Shown: positions 53,764-61,520 of the stretch, piece after piece | Layout of the letters: each line of letters opens with the position of its first letter | How positions within the stretch are numbered: the first letter of the stretch is position 1 | Assembly: GCA_910584635.1 (NCBI GenBank) | Contig: CAJUBA010000004.1 | Coordinates: 33,964-97,963 of the forward strand | DNA: 64,000 nucleotides | From: an uncultured Christensenella sp. | Lineage (GTDB): Bacteria > Bacillota > Clostridia > Christensenellales > UBA3700 | Direction: 5' to 3' | Notes under the pieces: generated by a model | Databases searched by the model: none | What the model was told of the DNA's origin: nothing | The model's input: only the letters and a program-made list of their open reading frames with translations | Made by a program: the position numbers and the translations under genes

Positions 53764-55053
53764 ATGTTAACAGCAATAGTAGGAATCAACTGGGGCGACG
53801 AAGGCAAAGGCAGAATGGTTGATTTGGTATCGAGCGATTACGATATTGTCGTAAGGTATCAAGGAGGTAATAATGCCGGACATACCGTTATAAATCATTT
53901 GGGTAAGTTTATTCTCAACCTTATTCCGTCAGGAATACTGCGTCCCGAAGTAGTCAACGTTATGGGCAACGGCATGGTTATCGATATGCAACACCTTGTA
54001 GGCGAAATGGGCAGACTTACGGAAAAAGGAGTCAAGATTACTCCCGAAAATCTCAAAATCAGTTCCAGAGCGGTTATATGTATGCCTTATCACGTCAGAC
54101 AGGACTGTCTTGAAGAAGACAGATTGGGCGACGCCAAGTACGGTTCTACAAGAAGAGGTATCGCTCCAGTTTACGGCGATAAATATCTTAAAAAGATTAT
54201 AATGATGGGAGATCTTTTCCACCCCGAAGCATTGAGAAAGAGGATCGAAGGTATAGTAGAGTGGAAAAATCTTTTTATAGAAAAGGCTTACGGTTCTTCA
54301 AAAATTCAAGTCGACGAGATTATGAACTGGTTGGAAGAGTACGGAAATAAACTCAAACCTTTTGTATGCAATACCGGCGAGTTCTTGGACGAGAGTTTGA
54401 AAGCGGGCAAGAAGGTTGTGTTTGAAGCGCAGTTGGGTGCGTTGAGAGATATAGATTTCGGTATAAATCCCTATACTTCTTCGTCCAATACCATAGCCGC
54501 TTACGCTCCGATAGGCGCAGGCATACCTAAGTATAGACTTGACAACGTCTTCGGTATTATGAAAGCGTACAGTTCTTGCGTAGGAGAAGGACCTTTCACC
54601 GTTGAAATGTTCGGCGACGAAGCAGAGGCTTTAAGACAGGCGGGCGGAGAATACGGAGCCGCTACCGGCAGACCTAGAAGAGTAGGCGCTTTCGACGTAG
54701 TAGCGTCCAAGTACGGCGTTGAAATGCAAGGCGCGACAGAACTTGCTTTGACAAAACTTGACGTGCTTTCCTATATGAAAAAGATTCCCGTTTGCGTTGC
54801 TTACAAAGTAGGAAACGAGATTACGACGAGTTTCCCTAGCGGAGAAGACCTAAGAATCGCTACGCCGATATTCGAATACTTAGACGGTTGGAATTGCGAT
54901 ATTTCCGCTTGCAGAAAACCGAGCGACCTTCCCAAAGAAGCGTTGGCTTATATCAAATACGTAGAAAAAGCGGTTGATTGTCCTATTACTTATGTTTCCG
55001 TAGGCGCGGAGAGAGAAGAATACGTCGTAATGAAAGATAGCAAAATCAAGTAG
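53764..55053 (+). CDS. purA: Adenylosuccinate synthetase
   Basis: GTP-dependent ligation of aspartate to IMP, the first step of AMP synthesis. The 429-residue protein begins LTAIVGINWGDEGKGRMVD, containing the phosphate loop (GDEGKGR) with the catalytic Asp and His (GNNAGHT). The TRRGIAP and VGEGPFTVE motifs are also present, and the C-terminal half has RPRRVGAFD. No deletion or unusual insertion is seen. Confidence 0.97.
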   Translation: MLTAIVGINWGDEGKGRMVDLVSSDYDIVVRYQGGNNAGHTVINHLGKFILNLIPSGILRPEVVNVMGNGMVIDMQHLVGEMGRLTEKGVKITPENLKISSRAVICMPYHVRQDCLEEDRLGDAKYGSTRRGIAPVYGDKYLKKIIMMGDLFHPEALRKRIEGIVEWKNLFIEKAYGSSKIQVDEIMNWLEEYGNKLKPFVCNTGEFLDESLKAGKKVVFEAQLGALRDIDFGINPYTSSSNTIAAYAPIGAGIPKYRLDNVFGIMKAYSSCVGEGPFTVEMFGDEAEALRQAGGEYGAATGRPRRVGAFDVVASKYGVEMQGATELALTKLDVLSYMKKIPVCVAYKVGNEITTSFPSGEDLRIATPIFEYLDGWNCDISACRKPSDLPKEALAYIKYVEKAVDCPITYVSVGAEREEYVVMKDSKIK

Positions 55054-55188
55054 TCGGTTAGAGGTTATCTCAATTGATAGTCGAGGAAACTGTCATATTG
55101 CGAAAATAGGCGAAGAAATCGTCTTCAATTACGCAAGTATCGGCGATAGTTAAGCGACGTCGATTATAAATGTAATGATAAAATAAAA

Positions 55189-55204
55189 CCGCGCAGGCGC
55201 GCGG
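55189..55204 (+). promoter_or_regulatory. GC-rich hairpin in the dapL leader
   Basis: CCGCGC (55189-55194), loop AGGC, GCGCGG (55199-55204), ending 19 nt before the dapL start. Like the aroB leader hairpin, its stem core is CGCGC/GCGCG with a 4-nt loop and no T-run. Confidence 0.5.
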
Positions 55205-55223
55205 ATATAAAAGAGGATAGAAA

Positions 55224-56402
55224 ATGAAAATCAATAGAAATTTTTTGGATCTTAAAGACAGTTATTTGTTTTCAACGATTGCCAAAAAGATAAAAGCATA
55301 TCAGGAACAAAATCCGGGAGTGGAAGTATTTAGACTGGGTATAGGCGACGTAACGATGCCGCTTGTTCCCGCGGTAATAGACGCAATACATAAAGCGACA
55401 GACGAAATGTCGCAAAAGTCCACTTTCAGAGGATACGGACCCGAACAAGGTTACGACTTTTTAAGAGAAGAGATAGCCAAGTATTACGCTAGGAAAAAAG
55501 TAACGGTTGACAAAGACGAGATATTTATCAGCGACGGCGCTAAGAGCGATTTGGGAAATATCCTCGATATTCTCGACCCGTCCAACAAGGTATTGATTCC
55601 CGACCCGGTATATCCGGCGTACGTAGACACTAACGTTATGGCGGGAAGAAAGATAGATACTGCTCAAGGCAATCAGGCTAATTCCTTTAAGCCTATGCCG
55701 GACAAGAACTACAAAGCGGATATTATATATCTTTGTTCGCCCAACAATCCTACCGGAGCCGTTTACACTCATGCGGAACTCAAAGAATGGGTGGATTACG
55801 CAAATGGTTGCAACGCGTTGATAGTATTCGATTCGGCTTACGAAGCGTTTGTAGGCGATCCTTCGTTGCCCAGAAGCATATTCGAGATAGAGGGAGCAAG
55901 AACGTGCGCTATCGAATTCTGTTCCTTCTCCAAGACGGCGGGATTTACGGGTACTAGATGCGGATATACCGTCGTGCCACAACAACTTGTTTTTGACGGA
56001 ACGAAAATGAATTCGCTTTGGAACAGAAGACAGTGTACAAAGTTCAACGGCGTGCCTTATATTATTCAAAAAGGAGCGCAAGCGGTTTTCTCCGAAGAAG
56101 GATATAAGCAGATAACGGAAAATATCGCTTATTACAAAGAAAACGCGAGAATCATCCACGAGGGATTGGAGAAAAAAGGTATTTGGCATATCGGAGGAGT
56201 TAATTCCCCTTATATATGGCTAAAATGTCCTGACGGCATGACTTCTTGGGAATACTTCGACCATCTTTTGACTAAAGCAAACGTCGTAGGCACTCCCGGA
56301 GCGGGATTCGGCGCTATGGGCGAAGGATATTTCAGACTTACCGCGTTCGGCGACAGAGAAAAGACCGTTGAAGCGGTAAAGAGGATAATGAATCTATCCT
56401 AA
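55224..56402 (+). CDS. dapL: LL-diaminopimelate aminotransferase
   Basis: PLP enzyme converting tetrahydrodipicolinate directly to LL-diaminopimelate, bypassing the succinylase/acetylase steps of lysine and peptidoglycan synthesis. The 392-residue protein shows FRLGIGDVTMPLVPAVIDA at the N-terminus, FRGYGPEQGYDFLRE, CSPNNPTGAVY and the PLP-lysine context SFSKTAGFTGTRCGY (Lys about 237). These strongly match the DapL family rather than general AspAT. It carries its own leader hairpin and has no other dap genes nearby. Confidence 0.95.
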   Translation: MKINRNFLDLKDSYLFSTIAKKIKAYQEQNPGVEVFRLGIGDVTMPLVPAVIDAIHKATDEMSQKSTFRGYGPEQGYDFLREEIAKYYARKKVTVDKDEIFISDGAKSDLGNILDILDPSNKVLIPDPVYPAYVDTNVMAGRKIDTAQGNQANSFKPMPDKNYKADIIYLCSPNNPTGAVYTHAELKEWVDYANGCNALIVFDSAYEAFVGDPSLPRSIFEIEGARTCAIEFCSFSKTAGFTGTRCGYTVVPQQLVFDGTKMNSLWNRRQCTKFNGVPYIIQKGAQAVFSEEGYKQITENIAYYKENARIIHEGLEKKGIWHIGGVNSPYIWLKCPDGMTSWEYFDHLLTKANVVGTPGAGFGAMGEGYFRLTAFGDREKTVEAVKRIMNLS

Positions 56403-56480
56403 TGGAATATTACAAAGAAAAAGGCTAAGTCGGCGTGTTTTTATTAGCGCGCCGTCAATGCTGTAAATTACGGTAGATAA

Positions 56481-57122
56481 ATGGCAAAAAAATTTGATAG
56501 CAAAGAAGTTTGCGAAATACTGAATAGACTAGAAGTCATGCATCCCGACGCGGAATGCGAACTCAATTACAATACGCCTTTCGAATTGCTTGTGGCTGTA
56601 ATACTGTCCGCTCAATGCACGGATAAACGCGTTAATCAGGTTACGCAAAAACTCTTTCAGGTTTACAATACTCCCGAGCAGTTTGCCTCGCTTGGAGAAG
56701 AGGAACTTATCGAATTCATTTTTACTTGCGGATTTTACCGTAACAAAGCGAGAAATATTATACTCGCAAGCAGAGATATAGTAGAAAAATTCGGCGGGCA
56801 AGTTCCGCGGGATATAGAAAATCTTATGACTTTGGCGGGAGTGGGAAAGAAGACTGCAAACGTCGTGTATTCCGTCGCTTTCGGCGGACAGGCGATAGCC
56901 GTTGACACCCACGTATTGAGATTGAGCAACCGAATAGGTTTTTGCGATTCAAACGACCCGCTCAAAGTAGAACAGGCGCTAATGCAAATACTGCCTAAGG
57001 AAAGTTGGTCGCGCGCGCATCATCTTTTGATACATCACGGCAGATACACCTGTTCGGCAAGAAATCCGCAATGCTCGGAATGTCTTATAAGCGAGTATTG
57101 CAAATATTACAACGGTAAATAA
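56481..57122 (+). CDS. nth: Endonuclease III
   Basis: Base-excision repair glycosylase/AP lyase removing oxidised pyrimidines. The 213-residue protein has the helix-hairpin-helix LAGVGKKTANVV with its catalytic Lys, the catalytic Asp in AVDTHVLRLSNRIG, and the 4Fe-4S loop C-x6-C-x2-C-x5-C (TCSARNPQCSECLISEYC) at the C-terminus. All catalytic residues are present. It lies 19 nt before nfnA. Confidence 0.96.
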   Translation: MAKKFDSKEVCEILNRLEVMHPDAECELNYNTPFELLVAVILSAQCTDKRVNQVTQKLFQVYNTPEQFASLGEEELIEFIFTCGFYRNKARNIILASRDIVEKFGGQVPRDIENLMTLAGVGKKTANVVYSVAFGGQAIAVDTHVLRLSNRIGFCDSNDPLKVEQALMQILPKESWSRAHHLLIHHGRYTCSARNPQCSECLISEYCKYYNGK

Positions 57123-57141
57123 ATTTTTTTAGGAGAAATAT

Positions 57142-57957
57142 ATGAATAGACTTTTGAAGATTTACGAAGTTGCCCCGAAAGTAAAGAAGTATGTAGTCCA
57201 TACTCCTACGGTATCTAAACACTGTCTTCCGGGACAATTTGTAATAGTCATTGTCAACGAGGGCGGAGAAAGAGTTCCGTTCACTATTTGCGATTATGAC
57301 AGAGAAGCGGAAACAATCACTTTGCTTGTTCAGGAAGTAGGTTATTCCACTCACAAAATGGCGGACTTAAAAGAAGGAGATTGTCTGTACGCTTTGGTAG
57401 GACCTTTGGGCAACCCTACCGACCTCGACGAATACGAAAATCTTGTTTTGGTAGGCGGAGGAATCGGCTGCGCCGTAATCTATCCGCAGGCTAAACTGCG
57501 TAAACAAAAAGGTTTGAAAAGCAACGTCATTATGGGCGCGAGAACCAAAGATTTGCTTTTCGATATAGAGGAATTCAAAGCCAACTGCGAGAACGTATAC
57601 ATATCTACTGACGACGGTTCTTTGGGTACAAAGGGTTTCGTAACCACGGTTTTGCAGGACAGAATCGACGCAGGGGATAAAATCGATTGCGTACTCGTAG
57701 TCGGACCTATGATAATGATGAAAAACGTAAGCGAACTTACGCGTAAATACAATATTCCAACCGTTGTATCTATGAACACAATCATGGTAGACGGTACGGG
57801 AATGTGCGGAGGTTGCAGACTTACCGTCGGAGGAGAAACCAAATACGCTTGCGTAGACGGACCGGAATTCGACGGACATGCGGTAAATTTCGAAGAAGCG
57901 ATGACCAGAAGCAGATTTTATCGCGAACATGAGCAGAAATGTAATTTGAGAGGTTGA
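57142..57957 (+). CDS. nfnA: NfnA: ferredoxin-NADP reductase alpha-type subunit
   Basis: 271-residue FAD/[2Fe-2S] protein like dihydroorotate dehydrogenase electron-transfer subunit PyrK and NfnA. An FAD-binding barrel (PFTICDYDREAETITLLVQ) is followed by the NAD-binding domain (LVGGGIGCAVIYPQAKLR). Near the C-terminus a Cys cluster (GMCGGCRLTVGGETKYACVDGPEF) ligates the [2Fe-2S] centre. The next gene, 3 nt away, encodes the NfnB/GltA partner. Together they likely form the bifurcating NADH-dependent reduced ferredoxin:NADP+ oxidoreductase of anaerobes. Confidence 0.9.
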   Translation: MNRLLKIYEVAPKVKKYVVHTPTVSKHCLPGQFVIVIVNEGGERVPFTICDYDREAETITLLVQEVGYSTHKMADLKEGDCLYALVGPLGNPTDLDEYENLVLVGGGIGCAVIYPQAKLRKQKGLKSNVIMGARTKDLLFDIEEFKANCENVYISTDDGSLGTKGFVTTVLQDRIDAGDKIDCVLVVGPMIMMKNVSELTRKYNIPTVVSMNTIMVDGTGMCGGCRLTVGGETKYACVDGPEFDGHAVNFEEAMTRSRFYREHEQKCNLRG

Positions 57958-57960
57958 TTC

Positions 57961-59337
57961 ATGAACAATTCGCCAAGAAATAAAACTCTGCACCAACCGG
58001 CGCAGGAAAGAATAAATAACTTCAACGAAGTAAATTTGGGCTTTGACGACGCTTTGATGCTCGAAGAAGCAAGCAGATGTATAAACTGTAAAAACGCGCC
58101 TTGCCGTACGGGGTGTCCCGTCGGTATCAATATACCGGCTTTTATCGAACGTCTTACCAAAAACGATAAAGACGGCGCTTTGGAAATAATAAGCGAATCT
58201 TCGCTTCTGCCCGCTATTTGCGGAAGAGTATGCCCGCAGGAGAATCAATGCGAAGGCAAATGTATAAGAAAAGCAAAACTCGGCGGCAGCGTGGCTATCG
58301 GAGCGTTGGAAAGATACGTAGGAGATTACGGCTTGAAAAAAGGTACGGCTAATCTCAAAGCGCCCGAATGGAACGGAAAGAAAGTCGCCGTAATCGGCAG
58401 CGGTCCCGCAGGACTTGCCTGCGCGGCAGACTGCGCAAAAAACGGATTCAAGGTAACGGTCTTCGAAGCGTTCCATAAAGCGGGAGGCGTGCTTGTTTAC
58501 GGTATTCCCGAATTCAGACTTCCCAAAGAAGACGTCGTTGAGAAGGAGATAGAAAAACTCAAAGCGTTGGGCGTGGAAATAAGACTCAATACAGTTATCG
58601 GAAAGGCAGTTACTTTCGAAGAATTGCAAGAAGAGTACGACGCTATCTTTATAGGCACGGGAGCGGGACTTCCTATGTTTATGAACATTAAAGGTGAGAA
58701 TCTCAACGGAGTTTCTTCCGCCAACGAACTTTTGACAAGAGTCAATCTCATGCAAGCGTATAAAGAAGACGCGATAACCCCCGTATACTGCGGAAAGTCC
58801 GTTGCGGTAATCGGCGCAGGCAACGTCGCTATGGACGCGGCGCGTACCGCTAAAAGAATAGGCGGCGGAGAAGTGTACATAATATACCGCAGAGGCAGAG
58901 AGGAAATGCCGGCAAGAGCGGAAGAAATCGAACATGCGGTAGAAGAGGGAATAAAACTTGTCTTGCTTACCAACCCTGTGGAGATTTTGGGCGAGGACGG
59001 CAAAGTCTGCGGAATCAAATGCGTTAAAATGCAACTTACAGAGGCGGACGCTTCCGGCAGAAGACGTCCCGAACCTATCGAAGGCAGTGAATTCGTAATA
59101 GACGTGGATCAAGTTATTGTTTCGCTCGGTACCAGTCCGAATCCGCTTATAAGAAAGTCTTGTTCGGATATGGAATTCAGCAAGAAGGGAACAATTATAG
59201 TAAACGAAGAAACAATGGCTACCAGCGTTGACGGAATTTATTCCGGAGGCGACGCGGTTACCGGCGCGGCTACGGTCATTCTCGCAATGGGCGCGGGACG
59301 CAAGGCGGCAAAAGCCATTATAGAAAAATTTGCTTGA
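57961..59337 (+). CDS. nfnB: NfnB: NADPH-dependent glutamate synthase-type subunit
   Basis: 458-residue flavin/iron-sulfur protein of the GltD/NfnB group. The N-terminal Cys clusters (CINCKNAPCRTGCPVG and CGRVCPQENQCEGKC) hold 4Fe-4S centres. Two dinucleotide-binding folds follow (VIGSGPAGLACAADCA for FAD and VIGAGNVAMDAARTAKRIGG for NADPH). With NfnA just upstream it probably makes the NfnAB complex coupling ferredoxin, NADH and NADP(H). It is sometimes annotated gltA; the large GltB subunit is absent here, which favours the Nfn reading. Confidence 0.9.
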   Translation: MNNSPRNKTLHQPAQERINNFNEVNLGFDDALMLEEASRCINCKNAPCRTGCPVGINIPAFIERLTKNDKDGALEIISESSLLPAICGRVCPQENQCEGKCIRKAKLGGSVAIGALERYVGDYGLKKGTANLKAPEWNGKKVAVIGSGPAGLACAADCAKNGFKVTVFEAFHKAGGVLVYGIPEFRLPKEDVVEKEIEKLKALGVEIRLNTVIGKAVTFEELQEEYDAIFIGTGAGLPMFMNIKGENLNGVSSANELLTRVNLMQAYKEDAITPVYCGKSVAVIGAGNVAMDAARTAKRIGGGEVYIIYRRGREEMPARAEEIEHAVEEGIKLVLLTNPVEILGEDGKVCGIKCVKMQLTEADASGRRRPEPIEGSEFVIDVDQVIVSLGTSPNPLIRKSCSDMEFSKKGTIIVNEETMATSVDGIYSGGDAVTGAATVILAMGAGRKAAKAIIEKFA

Positions 59338-59361
59338 TTTATAAGGCGAAAAGGATAATTT

Positions 59362-60621
59362 ATGTTTTTGGATATAGCAACAATTTTTGTTAAAGCGGGC
59401 AACGGAGGCGATGGCGTGGTTTCTTTCCATACCGAAAAGTACGTTGCGCAGGGCGGACCCGACGGAGGCGACGGCGGCAACGGAGGAGATATTGTTTTCG
59501 TTGTTGATAAAAGCGCGTCTACGTTGATAGATTTCAAGTTTGCCAAGCATTTCAGAGCGGAAGACGGAAGCAACGGCGGAGCGAAGAACTGCAAGGGCAG
59601 AAGCGGAAAAGACCTGTATATTAAAGTCCCCAAAGGCACCGTCATAAAAGAAAAGAAGACGGGCAACGTTTTGGCGGATATGTTTTACGACGACAGCGAA
59701 TTTTTGTTGCAAAAAGGCGGTTTGGGCGGAAAGGGCAACGCTAGATTTGCCACCGCTCAAAGAAAGGCGCCTAGATTTTCACAAAAAGGCGAGAAGACGC
59801 AGGAAGTCGAACTCACTTTGGAGTTGAAGACTATCGCGGACGTAGGACTTGTAGGTTTTCCCAACGTAGGTAAATCGACTATACTTTCTGTGATTTCTTC
59901 CGCAAAACCCAAGATAGCGAATTATCACTTTACCACGCTTACTCCGAATTTAGGAGTGGTCAAGTATTACGACAAAGATTTTGTAGTGGCAGATATTCCG
60001 GGACTTATCGAAGGCGCAAGCGAAGGCGCGGGATTGGGACATAACTTTTTAAGACATATCGAAAGAGTAAGACTTATAGTACACGTAGTGGATATATCGG
60101 GAATCGAAGGCAGAAATCCTTACGAAGACTATTTGACTATCAATGGGGAATTGGAAAGTTATTCGCAAAAACTTGCTTCGCTTCCTCAAATAGTAGTAGC
60201 AAATAAATGCGACCTTTTGGAAGACGAAAGCAAGATAGAAGAGTTTGAAAAGAAACTCGGAGAGAAAGTTATTCGCATTTCCGCCATATCCAACAACGGC
60301 ACCAAAGAAATGTTGGATAGAATCAGCAAAGACCTCGAAGATTTGCCCGAAAGCGAACCTATGGAAGTTGTTGCGTTTGACGAAAACAGAAACGATAGCA
60401 CTTCGTATGTGATAACAGTGGACGAAGACGGAATATACGAAGTACACGGCGGACTTATAAATATGCTGATACGAAACGTAGTCCTTGACGATTACGAGTC
60501 GTTCAGATACTTCCAAAAGACGTTAAAAGACAGAGGAGTTATAAAAGCGCTGTACAGCAACGGCTGTAAGGAAGGCGATACCGTTCGTATCGGCGATATA
60601 GAGTTTGACTTTGTAGATTGA
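59362..60621 (+). CDS. obg: Obg-family GTPase
   Basis: 419-residue GTPase involved in 50S maturation and stress/sporulation signalling. It has the glycine-rich Obg fold (about 1-155, GNGGDGVVSFHTEKYVAQGG), the G domain (VGFPNVGKSTILSV; ADIPGLIEG; NKCDLL), and a C-terminal OCT domain (about 340-419, SYVITVDEDGIYEVHGG). In the spore formers studied it influences sporulation initiation. The start ATG at 59362 follows nfnB by 24 nt; yhbY lies 83 nt downstream, a common obg neighbour. Confidence 0.97.
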   Translation: MFLDIATIFVKAGNGGDGVVSFHTEKYVAQGGPDGGDGGNGGDIVFVVDKSASTLIDFKFAKHFRAEDGSNGGAKNCKGRSGKDLYIKVPKGTVIKEKKTGNVLADMFYDDSEFLLQKGGLGGKGNARFATAQRKAPRFSQKGEKTQEVELTLELKTIADVGLVGFPNVGKSTILSVISSAKPKIANYHFTTLTPNLGVVKYYDKDFVVADIPGLIEGASEGAGLGHNFLRHIERVRLIVHVVDISGIEGRNPYEDYLTINGELESYSQKLASLPQIVVANKCDLLEDESKIEEFEKKLGEKVIRISAISNNGTKEMLDRISKDLEDLPESEPMEVVAFDENRNDSTSYVITVDEDGIYEVHGGLINMLIRNVVLDDYESFRYFQKTLKDRGVIKALYSNGCKEGDTVRIGDIEFDFVD

Positions 60622-60704
60622 TAATCGATTTGCAAGTAAGATATTCGGTTGGAAGTCGTTTTTTGAAAATGCGCTTTTGCCGACAAAAATAAAGGAGAAA
60701 TATA

Positions 60705-60992
60705 ATGACAAGCGCAGAACGTGCAAAATTGAGGTCGTTGGCAATGACTATCGAGCCGACAACTCATATAGGGAAAAACGGAGTAGGCGATACTCTGATA
60801 AAGCAGATAGACGAACAACTCGAATCGAGAGAACTTATAAAAATTTCCGTACTTAAAAACGCTGATTTATCAGCCAAAGAAATCGCAGAGGAACTCGCTG
60901 TATCAAGCAAATCGCAAGTAGTTCAAGTTTTAGGTAGCAAAATAACTCTTTACCGAGTATCTAAAAAAGACGGAATAAAGCATCTTCTTTGA
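60705..60992 (+). CDS. yhbY: YhbY-family RNA-binding protein
   Basis: 95-residue CRS1-YhbY domain protein that associates with pre-50S ribosomes. It shows the LRSLAMTIEPTTHIGKNGV opening and the G-V-LG-x-I-LYR block (VVQVLGSKITLYR) near the end. An AAAGGAG site precedes the ATG. It is placed after obg, as in many Firmicutes. The minus-strand promoter at 61463-61435, if active, would read toward its 3' end. Confidence 0.93.
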   Translation: MTSAERAKLRSLAMTIEPTTHIGKNGVGDTLIKQIDEQLESRELIKISVLKNADLSAKEIAEELAVSSKSQVVQVLGSKITLYRVSKKDGIKHLL

Positions 60993-61078
60993 TAAGCATT
61001 ATTACACAAGTAGTTTGCATATATTTTCAATATGATAAAATTCATCGTCGGCATAATATTGTCGGCGATTTTTGAATT

Positions 61079-61240
61079 AGATTCTTCGACTTGGCTCAGA
61101 ATGACGAATGAATAAATGTTTTTTTGTTCTACGAATATAATTAAGTATAAAAGGTTATCTTACTTCTTCTATATTACAATAGAATTAACATATAATGTTT
61201 TTTATTCCGTCATATTGAGCGAAGTCGAAATATCTAGTGT
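61079..61240. repeat. Second-family inverted pair after yhbY
   Basis: TTAGATTCTTCGACTTGGCT followed by CAGAATGACG opens the element (61078-61107), and TCCGTCATATTGAGCGAAGT followed by CGAAATATCTAG closes it (61207-61238). It is the same pairing as at 6631-6729 and 36441-36562. A stem of CGTCGGC... (61044-61063) just upstream may be the yhbY terminator. The rest of the 60993-61363 gap is AT-rich without a gene. Confidence 0.65.
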
Positions 61241-61363
61241 AAATTAAAAATCAATTTAACTTTTATTATCCCATCTAACAATTTTTCATTAACCAATACT
61301 TATAAACCCCGAAATTTAGTAAAAAAATAATAAAAAAATCGACAAATAGCAAAAAATTCCAAA

Positions 61364-61492
61364 AAAAGTGTACTTTTCCTGACTATGAATTTATGTCGAA
61401 AATGATGTAAAATACGACATAATTATACAAATATATTATACAAAATCTATATGTCGAATTCAAGAGAAACAGGTCAGGAAAAGTACACTTTT
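61364..61492. promoter_or_regulatory. Candidate invertible promoter element bounded by a perfect 20-bp inverted repeat
   Basis: AAAAGTGTACTTTTCCTGAC (61364-61383) is the exact inverse of GTCAGGAAAAGTACACTTTT (61473-61492). Between them is an 89-bp AT-rich segment. The right arm lies within a perfect dyad, GGTCAGGAAAAG-TACA-CTTTTCCTGACC (61472-61499); the left arm lies in a partial dyad. An asymmetric 6-base centre (GTGTAC on the left, GTACAC on the right) would suit a recombinase crossover. The element lies 28 nt before a large surface-protein gene. No recombinase gene is in the window. Confidence 0.6.
61435..61463 (-). promoter_or_regulatory. Promoter inside the invertible segment, pointing away from the surface gene
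   Basis: On the minus strand, TTGAAT (61463-61458), exact 17-bp spacer, TATAAT (61440-61435). It is nearly the same as the RNase J promoter, which has the same two boxes. Transcription would leave leftward from about 61428. No comparably good promoter is seen on the plus strand of the segment; the best is GTCGAA-17-CATAAT at 61395-61423. Confidence 0.65.
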
Positions 61493-61520
61493 CCTGACCG
61501 TATACAAAAACGGGGTTAAA

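Noticed and set aside
55054..55188. Lysine riboswitch before dapL
   Set aside because: The 170-nt gap is too short for the lysine aptamer and none of its conserved blocks is seen; only the small GC hairpin is evident.
57367..59760. 797-codon open frame on the minus strand over nfnA-nfnB-obg
   Set aside because: The plus-strand proteins NfnA, NfnB and Obg are clearly real. The long antisense frame arises from lack of stop codons opposite GC-rich third positions.
61364..61499. Reading the 61472-61499 palindrome simply as a transcription terminator
   Set aside because: There is no T-run after the stem (the next bases are GTATACAAAAACGG), and an exact inverse copy of its arm exists 89 bp away, which a terminator would not need.
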